DNA of 64,000 nt from contig OZ234504.1 of assembly GCA_965153455.1 (NCBI GenBank), positions 10,788,001-10,852,000 on the forward strand, in the 5' to 3' direction. Made by a program: the position numbers and the translations under genes. The first letter of the stretch is position 1; every line of letters starts with the position of its first letter. The notes beneath the pieces are model-generated. The model saw nothing but the letters and a program-made list of their open reading frames with translations. It had not been told where the DNA came from and searched no databases. This document shows positions 1 through 13,099 of the stretch, piece by piece. The DNA is from Sphagnum compactum (taxonomy: Eukaryota > Bryophyta > Sphagnopsida > Sphagnales).

Positions 1-460
1 TGAACAAAAAACTTAGCTATGAAAATGCATCACCCAAGGGAAAAAGTCACTAATGGAAAATTTAGCCATGGAAACATGAAATGAAGTGTTTGAAATTCTA
101 CCATTGAATAGAGTAGACAAAACATAGTCACCCCTAGGAAAAAAAAGAACCCTACTCCAAGAAAGTATGTTACTACCATAAACTTTAATCATCAAAATAG
201 GCCATGGGAAAAGGAAAAATGTTGCTATCACCTACTTTTCAAGTGCTCATTGAATTGGTTTGTAAGCCAATGTAATTGTTTTTGAAATGTTGTTGCATTG
301 CATGAAAAGATTATATACAAGCCTAATTGGAATATCTAAAAACCATGAATTTTTTTGTCAACTTACATGATAGCCTTAAATTGTTGGGAGGTTAAAATTT
401 ATCAAAAACTTGTAAAATGTTAAACCATGAAGCACAAAAGCTTAAAGTTTAGAAACTTAC
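1..460. other. AT-rich flank of the hAT remnant
   Basis: No coding sequence is supported here. The hAT-like reading on the minus strand stops at about position 461, directly before a GTAAGT-like splice donor read on the minus strand (455-460). This stretch could therefore hold an intron and a last exon of the old transposase. The small open frame at 13-231 (minus) has no recognisable domain. Confidence 0.3.
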
Positions 461-1772
461 TTCGTTTTCATTGGGGTGTTCAATATGTGGGGCTCAAACC
501 AGAATCCACATACATTTTTTCTCACATTTGCTTCCCCTTGCCAAATTTCTTCAACCACATGATATATTTTTGGATGTTCACTTGGACAGATTTGATTGAT
601 GCATAATGTAATCCACAATCCTTTTCATTTGAAATGCCATATTAACATACTTGATAACACATGCCCATAACAAAAGCCATCAAGTGGCTCAACTATGCCA
701 AGATCACCACATGACACCACTAATTTGAGAGCTTAAACAAGTATGCAAATTGGAGCCCTTGTCTTTGACATAGGCCAAATTTTTTGTGTGAGTGAAAATT
801 TGTCAAGGATTTGTTTCAACTTCACAACCATGGCAATACCACTTGTATCATGGGCTTTAAACAACCCAATATTGATGTGTTTTGACTCCCAATTGGTGGA
901 AAGAAATTTCACAACCACCGCAAAAACATTGTGGGCCCCTTTTGACATCCAAAGGTTGAAAGTGCATGTGGTTGTCAAGCATTTTGCTAATGTAGGTTGC
1001 ACATATTCTATCAAGGTCTTGTGAAGTACATATAAGTATTCACCAATGTAGGTGAATACTTCATCAATGAAAACTTTCTTGGATGGGAAGGTCACCCTTG
1101 GGCACAACGAAAAAGCCAATCTTTGCAACCAAACATATTTGATAGTCCTTAGTGGAAAGAAACACTTGACAACAAATAACATTATGTCCTCCAAGAATTT
1201 CTTCTAGGATGGTCTTTTGAAATTGGGTTTAAGGAGTAAAATAAACCAAAGATTAAACTTGGGGTTATATTTTTCCATTCAGTTGTTGGTTCCTAACCTA
1301 AAAGAGTTCAAAGACAAAGGTGTTGAACTTCTCTAAACCTCTTAAGCAAAGAGGCATGCTTTTGCTTCACATGTTTCATCATGGTTCATATGTCATGAAA
1401 TTTGTTATAAGCAATGACATCTTTGCAGCATCTTGTGCACAAGGCCAAAATATGAGGCCCCATAATCTCATTGTGACAAACAATGCAACACTTAAGTTGG
1501 TTTTGCTTCAAATCAACCACTTGGTTGTTATTTACCTTGAAAAACACCTAGGTAGATCTAATCTTCTAATAAGGTTTCCAAGAGATTAGCCACTTTTTCA
1601 TGTTATCCAATAATGTTTCCTCTGTTAAAAGGTCATCAATGTTGGCATTAGACAAACCTTCCTACTCTACATGCATCATTATGCTATTACTATTAACATA
1701 ACCTGCAATGTGCCTAGAAACACATAGTGGGTTAAAGATGGGCACATTAATAATTGGAAGAGAAGAATCCAT
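461..1772 (-). pseudogene. Decayed hAT-family transposase (BED finger plus core)
   Basis: Degenerate transposase gene read on the minus strand. A start-like ATG lies at 1770-1772. It is followed by an N-terminal stretch with in-frame stops and a BED-type zinc finger at about 1340-1480 (CCIVC, then HVKQKH). The best-preserved block, 733-1194, carries TFNLWMSKGAHNVFAVV and NIGLFKAHDTSG, which match the plant hAT core pattern (dLWmSkgahdvFavVv, giGLFea.dTsG). A frameshift near 735 moves the reading to another frame, which continues as VKDKGSNLHTC, LGIVEPLDGFCYGH and HPKIYHVVEEIWQGEANV. At least four internal stops and two frameshifts mean it cannot encode an active enzyme. Terminal inverted repeats and an 8-bp target duplication were not found. 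Family assignment is from remembered motifs; I am fairly sure of hAT and less sure of the exact ends. Confidence 0.72.
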
Positions 1773-4465
1773 AGCAGAAAAAAAATAAGGAAAGGAGGGG
1801 CAAGATCAATAAGTCACCAAGAATGATCAGCAAGAAATTTGAAACAATATGAAACATCGCCGAGAGAAAATGACATGTAATATGACAATATTTAACTTTT
1901 AATTCGTCATTCTTCGAACAAAAGTAATTTAGCGAGCAACATAAGTTGCATCAGAGAGGAAAATGAGATGATGAGATAGTAAACAACATTCAAAGGTTGA
2001 ATTCACTTTCATCCATATCCAAGTCCCTGTAAACCATCATGAATAAAAACATTAAAAAAAGTGGCGACATCTTCTTGTCGTTCCAAGGTTGCATTCAAGC
2101 AAGAAGATTGTGGCCATGCACGTTCCTTGGATTTGCCATCATTGGAAGCTCAAATTCAGCAACCTCATGAACCTAATCCTCACAAGAAAAACCTCCAAAT
2201 TTTCAATTCAATTAAATTTGGGCTTCTATAAAAAAAACCCCAATTCTTTGATTACACACACATTGGGTTTCTATCAGAGAACCCCCCAAATTTTGTAGAC
2301 CCAAATTAGATGCAGAAGCGAGGCTTCAAATTTTTTCAATGTCAAGTCAAAGGTTTCCACAAGGGTTTCATGATGTAATAACTAACAGTGATATATATAT
2401 TTATCTAGTTTAAAAATTGACAAAAGACCAACTATGTTTTAAAGAACTATCTAACACATTGACATACCATATAAAGGACCATCATTGTTATCAATTTGAA
2501 TCTCTACATTGCTAAAAACAATTTGTCATAGTTAGGGATTCCCATAGTTGAAACCCATTGAAGTAGTTGAGAGGGGTGCACTGGTGGGTGTTGGTTCACT
2601 CTGGTTTTTAATTATGTTAAAATGTATTCACCAATACAGAACCAAGGGTAGTGAATTCTACCTATCAGTTGGCTATCATATCTAAGATTACTATTCTGGT
2701 TTCCTTACCCAATTGGTCCAAAGAGGGAAAACTAGTTCTAAAATTTGAACATGTTACATCTGGTAATAGCTTTGAAGCTTGGAAGGCCACTAGAATTCAA
2801 GTTTTTTCATCTTTGATATATCAATGCATTTTGAAGGGGTGATAGGTCAATCATGTTTTAACTTTTGGGGAGGTTTAACTTTCTCCTATCCTTAAGAAAA
2901 AACACTTTTAGTGATGTTCAAAACTTGTGATGACTAAATTTTCATATGGTGATGTATATTGATTTTGAGTTGTGTAAAAAATCAAGTTGAAGGTGAAAAC
3001 ACATTACAATGACCTCTTTATGTAATCACATTGTATTTGTTTTTGGGTGGTGCTTTGGGCCTAAACCATGTTAAAATTAAACAATCTCACAATGTTTTTG
3101 TGTATTATGGTAGAACATAACCTAGGCAAAAGAATAGAAATTTTAAATCTTTTTTTTATTAATATTATGGTGAGTTGGAGTAGATTTATACAAAAAATAC
3201 CATGTAATTGTGTATTTGCAAATATATTTTTTAAATGATTGAAATGATTTTAAGCCTTTATGAAATTTGTAATATCTATTTCTTATGTGATTTCACATAA
3301 TTTGAACCATGTTTGTGAACCATTTGAAAAGTTTCATCAATTTCATGTCATAAATGGGATTTTTTTAGGTTGTTGACCATACTTTTTTGGTAAATTGAAA
3401 TTTTGAAAAGGAAGGTGACAAGTAGTATGAGGTGGGCCATTTCAAATGGTTATTTGAATTATCAATGAAGCCAAACACTAGAATAGTTAAAACAATTTAA
3501 AACAATTGTTTTATTCATGTGTATACCATAAAATACCAATGGTCCATTGAATTAAATCATTATTTTTATTTATTTATTTATTTATTCATTCCAAAGAATA
3601 TTAATTAGCAATAGTTTTGTGAAAATCATAATTGTAAGGCCCAAACATCAAAATTAAATGCACCACATTTTGTGAACAAATATGTTCTACAGATATGATA
3701 ATAATAAACCCAAAAAAACTCAAAAGAGTCATTGTAGTGTGTTTTCGCCCCTCGATGAAGATTGAGTTTTCAAAAACTCATACTCAACATCAAAGTATTC
3801 ACAATTGTTAAATAATAATTATAGTATGAAAGGTCAAACTCTTTGGGTAGGAATTGACAATTGTGTAGAAATACTAGAAATACAAATTGGAAGTCATTTG
3901 TCCTCATGTGTTGAACATAATCAATTTATCCTAAAATTTATTCCCCTAAACACTAGAGATCAAACATAAAGTAATGTCAAAATGTCATGTATAATAACAT
4001 GCATATCAAGAAAACATAGAAACACAACCAAGATGCAGGTATGTGTAAAGGTACACCAAACTAAAATAAACTCAAATTTGTGTCTCCATGATTCTAAAAG
4101 TGGCGTTCTATATTGAATGTGTGTTACAAAGTTGTTTCTCCATATACTTTAGTCAATGTTGGAGCTTTTTCTACTCAGATCTTCACAATAATGAGAAATG
4201 ATGTATTTCATGACCCCTATTGTTGCAATTTCAAATTAAAATGACAATCCACAACTTGAGTGTGAAAAAAATGTTTTCTTCCAAGATTAAAGCAAACAAA
4301 TCGAGCAAAATTACAAATTTATTCGTTAGACATCCTTTTCAAAGAAGGGGCTTTCCCATGACAATGAAATTATCGCTCAACATCTTTTTTACACTTCTGC
4401 AATCCAAAAAGTTCAGGTGTGATATGGAACTTGAGAACTAAATTTTTTTAACTCTTGTATATCTA
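1773..4465. other. Gene-poor AT-rich intergenic DNA
   Basis: About 2.7 kb with no recognisable gene. It holds short AT-rich open frames without domain signatures and a (TTTA)n microsatellite near 3562-3588. The segment 2160-2300 has two imperfect copies of a motif like AATTTGGGCTTCTAT / ACATTGGGTTTCTAT followed by ACCCC. No transposon ends were recognised. Confidence 0.4.
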
Positions 4466-4470
4466 GTCAT

Positions 4471-5395
4471 TGTTATTGTCGCAACCCCACTTTGAGGCAA
4501 GTGTGAGGATGAAACTCACACTCCCAAAAGTGAGAACTTGGAGTCCTCCGGGACTCCCGAAAACTCAGAGCTTGATTGCAAGAGGCAAAACACCTTGCAT
4601 TGAAATTTTTTTTATACTGTTGAAAAGGTCTTGAAGTGTAGATGTCGAAAATGGCCTCGCATGAGCCATTTAGACATCTGCAGCACAAGTTATGGTCGAA
4701 AGAAGGGCTGAGAGTCAAACTGGCAGTTTGATTCCCGACCACTAAAAGTCGGGAATCGACCCGATCCCGGTGCGTGCAGGTGAAGTGCAACACACCGTTG
4801 GAAAGCTCTTGAGGAGAGCTACAAGATTGCTTTAGACTTCATCCCAATCAAAGGTCTTAGCTGGGAGTTATGAGCTTCCAAAGTCACGGGAGTCCAAATC
4901 GGACAGTTTCGGGACTCCTCCTTGGGAGTCCTAGGACAAAAAGCCATTCGGATGCAGGTGTCGCGGGCAAACGCAAAAAATACTATATGGGGGAAGGTGG
5001 TGGCTTCCCCCCAGTCCGGGCCGTGGTGAGTCTTGTGAGTCCAGAGTTGCCCGTGGCTTGTCCTAACATTAAGGGTGCTCTAGAAAGCGAACTAACCAAC
5101 TTGTTGGTTGGTTTTGATGCAGGTTCGAGTAAGTAAGTAAGCTTGTCACTCTTCCTAGTCCCATCCCGAGGCTTCAGCACGCCCCTCTACCCCTTCTAGT
5201 GCTGAAGGCTGGGAGCGTGCCTCGAGTCCCTCACTTTTCCGCAACTTGAACAAGTTAGCCTCATCTTGGGACTAACTAAAGACTTGGGAGCGCGTCAGTT
5301 ATGTAAGAATGCAAGAGATAAATAATTGGATACAACCAACTTTCCATCTTGCACCAGTGTTCCTTTTTCTTGCAATGCTTGTAATTACCAATTAT
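4471..5395. repeat. GC-richer island, possible solo LTR or unclassified insertion
   Basis: A roughly 0.9-kb block clearly richer in G+C than the surrounding DNA. It contains several copies and inverted copies of GGGAGTCC/GGACTCCC (around 4540-4560, 4888-4895, 4912-4932). It starts with TG (TGTTATTGTCGC) and is bordered by the five bases GTCAT on both sides (4466-4470 and 5396-5400), which could be a target-site duplication. The right end (CCAATTAT) is not a canonical CA terminus, so an intact solo LTR is not proven. Open frames in it (for example 4870-5136 plus) look like by-products of base composition. What it is remains open: solo LTR, part of a larger retroelement, or a structured non-coding insertion. 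Confidence 0.35.
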
Positions 5396-5400
5396 GTCAT

Positions 5401-8400
5401 CTAATAGTTCCTTTTGTTGGGCGATCCTTCACATGATATTTACTTAACAAGAGGAAGGGGAAAATGGGTTGTAAAATTGATATTTCTATTTCTTGACAAA
5501 GAGAGACAACATTTCAAGATTGGAAAGCCTTTTTCTAGGATAGATGCCTTAGAGGATTGTAAGATTATTTACAAGATCATGATGGAACATTGGTTGCTAG
5601 TGGACAAGTTGATTGGAAGTGAACCAATCTAGTTCATTCAAAAATCATCTAAGATCATATGGGAATCATTAAGAAGAAGGGAAATTGAAGACATCCATTT
5701 TCAAATTGAAATGTTCCTTAGGCACCTTTTTCATTGCCTACAATAGTTCTAAACTAGACTAAAGTCTACAACTTAAATTAGGCCAATTTTTTGAAGAAAC
5801 TAAACAATATATTTTTCAAGCTACCATTTTCATATTTATATATATATGTAGTCACATTCTTTAGGTCAAAATTTTGCAAGCTTTGTATATAAAACCCATG
5901 AAAATATCAACACCACACAAGACTTGTTGTGGAAATATACATTATTTTGAAGTCAATTACTTCTTGCAAGCTTGTATATTTTACTTGAAAAATTGACAAT
6001 GCATTGATGACCAACTTTGGTTGGCAATTGATCAAGATGGGTAATGGTGACATGAAAGGGTGGAAAGGATTGAAGGTGCACCCCATCTCTACAAGTTGAC
6101 AAGTAGGTTTGAGGTCCTTAAGGTAAAAAGTGTCCATGTGAGTGATTTGGCTATCTAGGTATCTTCATACTTATGACTTCTTCTTAAACCGTAATTTCCC
6201 AATCTTTACATATCATCCCTATTGAAGTGTGATGAATTGCAACACCAAGTGCATCAATGCCCAAATTGAACATAGAAAATCAAATACAATGTGCATTATA
6301 CAAAGCTAGTAGTTTGAACATATTAAAAACATGAAACATAGAGGGGAAAGATTTGTACATGTCAAATTCATTGACAATAAAACCAATAGTGGCAATGAAA
6401 GTTAGAAATTCCTAAGATTTGAAACCACCCGTTTTTTTCATTTTTAAGATGCTACTACTATGATGCCATTACATGGTTCAAAATGTGTATAAATAAAGTG
6501 CCATGTCTCCATAAAAAATTCAAACATGTTTTGCTCACCTATATCCACAATCTTGTATGCACAATTTAATTTGTTCATTCACACCTTGTCTTCCCTCATG
6601 CACTTGCATATCCATCTACTCCTCATTAGTGTTATCATCAAAATCAACTACTCAACAATGTTAGCCAAAGTGAACCAACAGCCACAAACTCACCATGAGT
6701 GGTGGATGGTGACTAGACAAAAAAAATTATCCAATTGGGTTCCAATTCTTTAGCTAACAATTCTAATGAGCTCAATTTTTGTTATTATTACCTAACTACC
6801 AACAACCCACTAGCACTTACCAATGTATTGACCATCCTATTTAGTACCATAACTTACCTTCACTAGTTACACATTTCAATGATTTTTTTTTCATTTTTTC
6901 AGTCCTATTGTAATAATAAGTTTTTTTGGCTATAATTTCAATGAAAAATAAATTCAACAAGTAGGTACTAGGTACATACGCAACATGATTTATTGTAAGA
7001 ATGGTTAGTATGCATAGGACTTATTATATCTATGCAAACCATGAAGAAGACCTTATTTATTATTTTAACAATTAACCAATTTTTTTTGGAATTGTTACAA
7101 TGTTGTGAATAGTCCAAATTTCCTAATTTAAAAATGTTTGAATTTTCAAAACAAATTGAAATCAAATAATGTTTGACAATAATGTGTGTGATTTTGTTGT
7201 TACATACAATTTTATTTGTAACTAATTGATTTTTTAAAGACCTAATTGATGTGTGAACATTTTAAACGGATTATCAAGCAATGGTTATGTGTAATATTAT
7301 AAATGGAAAATTGAAAGGTACATCCATGAAGCTACCCTAGAATGTTTGTGAATTACAACATCAAGGTTTAGTTTTTTTGGTTTGAAATTCAAGATGTATA
7401 TGAAAATTGGAATGAGTAAACTTAGTATTTAAATTTTGAGTTATGAATGTCAAATAACTCTTTGAAAGGTAAGTTTAGTCAGTTTTACATCTAAAAGTCA
7501 TCATAATGTGTAATAGATGCCATATTGTTGTTGCAAGTATATTGGGGAGGAAATGGTTTCAAAAGTGAAGACTTGTAAGGTGTGGGTGCTTGTATTTGAC
7601 ATGCTTTGGGATAAAATATTTTACCCAATGGTGAATTCCAAGCCTTACATGGAGTGTTGTTCCAACTTTCACTACATGGAAGCTTATGGGAGGTATTGTA
7701 TTTTGAAGAATTGATGGAATTTGGAGATGGAGATGATTGAGTTCTATTGTTTGCAAGTTCACCACGAGTGTTTCTTAAGCTTTTTTTCCAAATCTGCACA
7801 ATCCAAGTCACAAAAGTGCATATATTATATTGTTCAAGGTTTTATCTCTATTCACAATATTTGACAATCCATATATTTAAGTTGTTTAAAACATGGAACA
7901 TTGAAAAAAACTTGTATTCATACAACATAAATATTACAACATTGTGTGCATCAACTTGGCATGATACATTCAAATTTAACAACCAATAGTTTGTGGCAAA
8001 ATTTCATACTAATTTTAAAAATATAGTCCTTCAACATCCTTCAACACAAGAATGAAATTTTAACTACTTTGAGTACCAAATTTGACATGTTATGTCCACT
8101 ACAGTTCTACTTCTCAAATGATTTGGAATCAAATTCATTGTTGACCCTTAATACATTTGCAACTTGAACTTTCAATGTATTCTGATATTGACTTGGATTA
8201 ATTGAATTACTTGACTAAATTACCACAATGATTATGTTGGGGATGATATTGTATGTGTTTGAGTAATGTTAGTAGTTTAATCATGGTGACATACATACAA
8301 ATATATATATATATATTTTAGTTAAGAATTGAGTTTTTGGTGAATTACAATTATTTTCCTTATACAACTTCATACATATTAAACTTGATTGCAAGCCTTG

Positions 8401-8461
8401 CAAATAGTTTGTCTAAATTCTTTTGCATATCATTCATCTATGCCTTTCTGCATGCATTTTC
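5401..8461. other. Gene-poor AT-rich intergenic DNA
   Basis: About 3 kb without a supportable gene. A frame at 5414-5632 (plus, 72 codons) contains a plausible-looking but unrecognised peptide. Frames on both strands at 7491-7811 overlap one another and show no domain. AT microsatellites occur at about 5836-5848 and 8297-8317. Nothing here was recognised as a mobile-element end. Confidence 0.4.
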
Positions 8462-9292
8462 TTATGATCTAAAATTTTTGGTAGTTTTTTTTTTCCCCAA
8501 ATGACACCATGTGTTTGAGATTGAAATTGAATGTCTTTGTTGCATATAAGTACTTACTTGGTCATGGAGTAGGGGAGGGATGTGACTAGTACACAAGCCA
8601 TCAAGTGCATTGAAACAACTAGGATGGGAAACATTTTTTGCACCCCACTCCTTCATTGTGTTGGATTTGGCTTGGTGGTTGAATTTTTGCATCCTTATAC
8701 AATTCAATGATGCCCTACTACTAGTGCATGAATATGATGAAGAATCCACACTTTCAGGGGCCTTGTAAATTTCATATGAATATGAATTGTTTTTCACTTT
8801 CTTTCTTTGATATTCCTTGAATGTCATATTGTTGCTGACATTACAAGCAGACTCAAAATCCAACATTGTTCTTCCATCTTTTGAAGATGTGTTATTATAA
8901 TTTTCTGGTTGTTGTTGATCACTAGAGGAATGAGAATGGTTAGAGCTTGTTTTGTTGTTGTAATTTTTGGGGCTTGTGAAAGTAGGAGAAGTTTGACAAG
9001 AAAGTTGGTCTTGATCAAATGTAGATATTGCACCCATGTTGGCCATTGAAGAAGACAAAGAACATTCATTTTCATGAGGTGTGGAAGAAGTTGCATAATG
9101 TTGTGTAACATGGTCTCCTATAGAGACTATTTTAATTGTTTGTTCAGGGGTAACATTGGGTTGAAGGACATTGATGAGCTTTTGTAGCGCATACCTCACA
9201 TTCATGGTTGCATAAGTATTAGCATAACTTTCTTTGTAGAACTTCCCCATAAGTATGTGCAAGTTATTCCTTGCTTTGAATAAGTTATACAT
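8462..9292 (-). CDS. Unrecognised Ser/Asn-rich 276-codon ORF
   Basis: The second-longest open frame in the window (after polyketide synthase exon 2), in DNA where long frames are otherwise absent. It starts MYNLFKARNN and ends KKKTTKNFRS. Residues about 10-60 look like an ordinary folded or helical segment (ILMGKFYKESY, ALQKLINVLQPN). Residues about 68-190 are rich in Ser, Asn, Thr, Gln and His (for example SSNHSHSSSDQQQPENYNN). Cysteines are scattered towards the C-terminus. I see no signal peptide, membrane span or known motif. The reading could be an exon of a larger gene, a fragment of an old element, or chance. Its base composition matches its AT-rich surroundings, unlike the two solid genes in this window. 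I assign no function. Confidence 0.33.
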   Translation of the reverse strand: MYNLFKARNNLHILMGKFYKESYANTYATMNVRYALQKLINVLQPNVTPEQTIKIVSIGDHVTQHYATSSTPHENECSLSSSMANMGAISTFDQDQLSCQTSPTFTSPKNYNNKTSSNHSHSSSDQQQPENYNNTSSKDGRTMLDFESACNVSNNMTFKEYQRKKVKNNSYSYEIYKAPESVDSSSYSCTSSRASLNCIRMQKFNHQAKSNTMKEWGAKNVSHPSCFNALDGLCTSHIPPLLHDQVSTYMQQRHSISISNTWCHLGKKKTTKNFRS

Positions 9293-12200
9293 AGGGTTTG
9301 TATGTTTCTTTCAAGTTGTCTTCATACTAAAGTTAAAATAAAAAGAAACACTTTTAGATTTGATTTCAAATCCTTTGATTGGAATAGAGGATGTAACATG
9401 AGATAAATATAAATTGACATTGATCATATTCCAAGGATCATTTTGAACCATTATGATCCTTTAAAAATGACTTCAACAATCTCAATGAATGATCATATAT
9501 AAGTTGCAACACAACAAGAACCAATTATGATTTTGCAATAAATTATCTTTTTAAAAGAACACAATCTTTGTTTTCAAAGATATCAATCTTAGGTTAGAGG
9601 AAATTTGAAAATTTTAGTCGCAAAGAACAAGCTGTTGAAAATCAACAAGATAAGATAGAAACACCAAATTTGAGCACAAAAAGAAGGTGCAACCTAATGT
9701 GGTCAAACTTGTGCTAGGTGGAAAAGGACTCTCTCATCACCCAACAATCTAGCAATCCTTTGTGGTGGAAGGAAGTGGCAATGAAAAGGGAAGTGGTTTG
9801 GTGTGGAAGGGTTATGGCTACCACAATCTTACAATTGATGTCTGTCCATGATTTCAAGTGTCGTTTCCTTTTACATCCTTCAAAATTCTACAATCAATTT
9901 TGTTCATTATTTTTTGCAATGTTATCATTATTTTTTTTCCATTCAAAATTTGTGTGTTAGAGTTTGTGCTACTCCAAAAATTCTTACACATACGCACAAA
10001 TAGGGAAAAGGAAAAAGAAGGAAGAAAACTACAACCATGGAGGAGGAGGTAATAGTGATCGGGCTATCTTTGAAGTACTTAAAATGTTTTGGACTTCTTT
10101 CCAAATTTGCTACCAAGTGCCATTCTTTTGATCTCCATCTCTTCCATTAATTTTCTTTCCACCCCCCCTTTTTTTTTGATGCTTGAAAAAAGCTACCTTG
10201 TCCAAAAATTTTGGGGTTTACTTAAGTTGGTGTTGGTCTGGATTTTCATAAATCAAATAATATGAAATAAATTTGATTAAATGGGCTATGATGATATATT
10301 ATATCATTTAAAAAGTGACAACTATGTTTCCATGAGTTTGTATTGTCTTTAGGTGCTTTGTGAAACCTTAAATCTAAAGTATTTATGCTTTAAAATGACT
10401 TTGTGATTATGTCCCTTACAATGGCATGTTGAGAACAGGGACTGATGGTTGTGTGTTATTGAGGCCATGGTTTAGGTGGTCTCTTTTATTGATTCAATTC
10501 CCTAAACACCGTGTCGAAGTCCATATAAATAGAAGTTTTCTAGAGTTAGCCCTTCCTTGCCTTTCATAGCCATCACTAGTTCAAATTGAATTGTTACCTA
10601 AAATAGGTCTTGACAATGAGCCAACGTTTACTTGACATACTTTTTTTGAACACTAGTTACATTTGCTTTTGTCCAATTAATTTTGCGGCCTTCATTTTTT
10701 GCCACCTAACCCTTCATGAACCACAAATATAGTTCATTCTTTGTGATATGGCCAATGGCATATATCTTCCACTACAACCTCTTTGACTACTTCTTATGAA
10801 ATTGTGGTAATAGCGGGTTGGTTGTTTTGAACTTTTGAACATTGCCAGAAACCTGTGCAATGTTAGCAGTGATTACATGAACATATGTAATTTCCCCTTT
10901 AAGGTCTAGTCCCTCATTTTATAGCCCCTTGACCTCTACAAAAAAAATTCATCTTGCAACTTGTAGTCCACCCAAGGCCATTTGGGGTATATGTCCTTCT
11001 TTCGAGGCTTTTTCTCATTACCTTATTCCAATGTCCCCATCATGACTTGCAACTTGATATTGAATTTACACATGTTGCCAACTAGTTACTCAATAGGATT
11101 AGACGAATACACAAGTACCCATGAGCATAAGAAACCATGAGAAGTAGCTAACCACAAGCAATTGTTAACAATTTGTATGTTATAAGTAATCTTGTGGTGG
11201 TAATAAAGTTTAATGCCCACATGATAACATTCAAAAAATTAAATTGGATGGTACTAATGCCTTAAAAAATGTGATCACTATTTTTTGAGCCAACTAGACA
11301 GCCATTCATGTATCCACCAAATTTGTGAATTCATGGAGTCAATAACATTTGAACTGCATTCATAACCACCATCTACAAATATAAATGCACATAACCAAAT
11401 TTAGATAATGTCTTAGATTACTAGATTTTCAATTTCATCTTCAAACTTAATTCTACTAATCAAAATTATTGATAACATTGTTTAAACCATCCAAACACTT
11501 GATCTTGATTTTCTAGACTTCATCAATCTTAGGTTCCATTTTGCAACACATGTAGAAATAATACAACAAAGATTGATTTTCAAATGGTTTAAAGAATTGT
11601 ATTTGTATTCTTGAAGAAATTGATCATTCTTTTTTCAAAGCAACTAGACAACCACTAATTAATAGTGACATAAACACCTAACTTGTTATTATGCATTCAA
11701 AGTGTGGTCATGTGAACACATGAACATGCATTTGTAACCACTATCCATGTAGCTATACACCTAATTGAAGGTATATAAATTGTGTCTTCTTTAATAGACA
11801 TGACTTTGAGTTTCAAAATCAATCATGACTTTACTAGTCATTTGTTCATAAAGAGTCTCTAGTCCATGGGGCATATAAGAATTCATTGTAGCTGGCGAGG
11901 AGTCAATCAACAACCTATCATTTTCCAAGGACAAGATCCCTTGTTTACATGGTTTTACAAATGATTATTTCGTTTTGGACTTTATGGGTAATTGCAAGCT
12001 AAAGTGGACCAAAAATGACATTTGAGGTTTCCATAAAAGTACGTTTTTGTAGTGTATTTCGACAATAAAAATGTGGCATTGTTATCCATGCCTAAACCAC
12101 ATTTGATTTTTTGAAATTGACTTAAAGCCACTATTTTGCTTATGTATATAATCATTGTTCATGAAAAAAAAAAAGTTTCATTCTCATATCAAAATGAACT

Positions 12201-13099
12201 TTACAAAATTGAAGCATTTTGTGACTTTCAAAAGTCCATTAAAATACATTTCATGTCATGAAATGGCATGGAAACTTGCATTTGTGGTTCATCAACATGT
12301 CATTGAATTTTGAAAAAAACATAAATTTTGTTCATTAAGGATTTTTGAAGAGTCCATATGCATAATTTTGCAAGACAGTTTCACTTCTAATTTTATAGAC
12401 AAAAAAATCCCCCAAACATTATATTTGATCATATATGTATATATATATATATATATAATTATAGTTATTCAAAGTATTGAAATTGGGTCATTTTTTAATA
12501 TATGTGTGCACAAATTTATCATCTATGCATTTGAACATGAAGGGGTGCAGGAAAAATTGCTCTTATACATGATTTTATGTACACTCTAACTTGCAATTAC
12601 CTTTATAAAGACAAGTCACATCTATCTATGAAGGAAGGTAGTTTGTTTTGTTTTGGTTTGCATCACAAACTTCCTTAGGCAAAATTTCAATATGATTATA
12701 ATGAATCATTAAATTCATGTTATTTATTAAGTTTTTTTCACATCATTGTTGTGTATTTTTCACTTTATTATTCTATTGTTGATAAAATTCTTGTTGAAAA
12801 TATATAAACATAATGAAAAATGGTTTGATTTATTAATTCCATGATTATGATGATGAAAAGAATAATGGTTTGTCATTCCCATTATTTTCATGACACAAAT
12901 GTAAAATTTTACCATTCAAGGAGACTTAAAAATATATCATTTTAAAGGAATAATTATGTTTATGTTGATACTATGATAATAAAATATAATTTTAACATTT
13001 TTTGAAAGAACTAAAAAGTGATATTTGATCCAAATTACATTATATACCAATTTTCATTCTTTTGACATAATTATTTTTCCCTAGGAAGTTTGTGATGTG
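9293..13099. other. Gene-poor region with one CACTA-like 3' end
   Basis: About 3.8 kb without a supportable gene. A minus-strand stretch at 10920-11000 gives a short clean peptide (KKPRKKDIYPKWPWVDYKLQDE-like) surrounded by stops; it may be transposon debris of unknown type. The sequence at 12042-12054 (CGTTTTTGTAGTG) looks like the right end of a CACTA transposon, but no left mate was found. A (TA)n microsatellite lies at about 12434-12456. Copies of a motif like GAGTCAAnCAACnTATCATT (near 11909) recur near 13580. Confidence 0.35.

Noticed and set aside
4870-5180. Overlapping frames on both strands in the GC-rich island
   Set aside because: Both strands are open because of base composition; neither has a recognisable domain.
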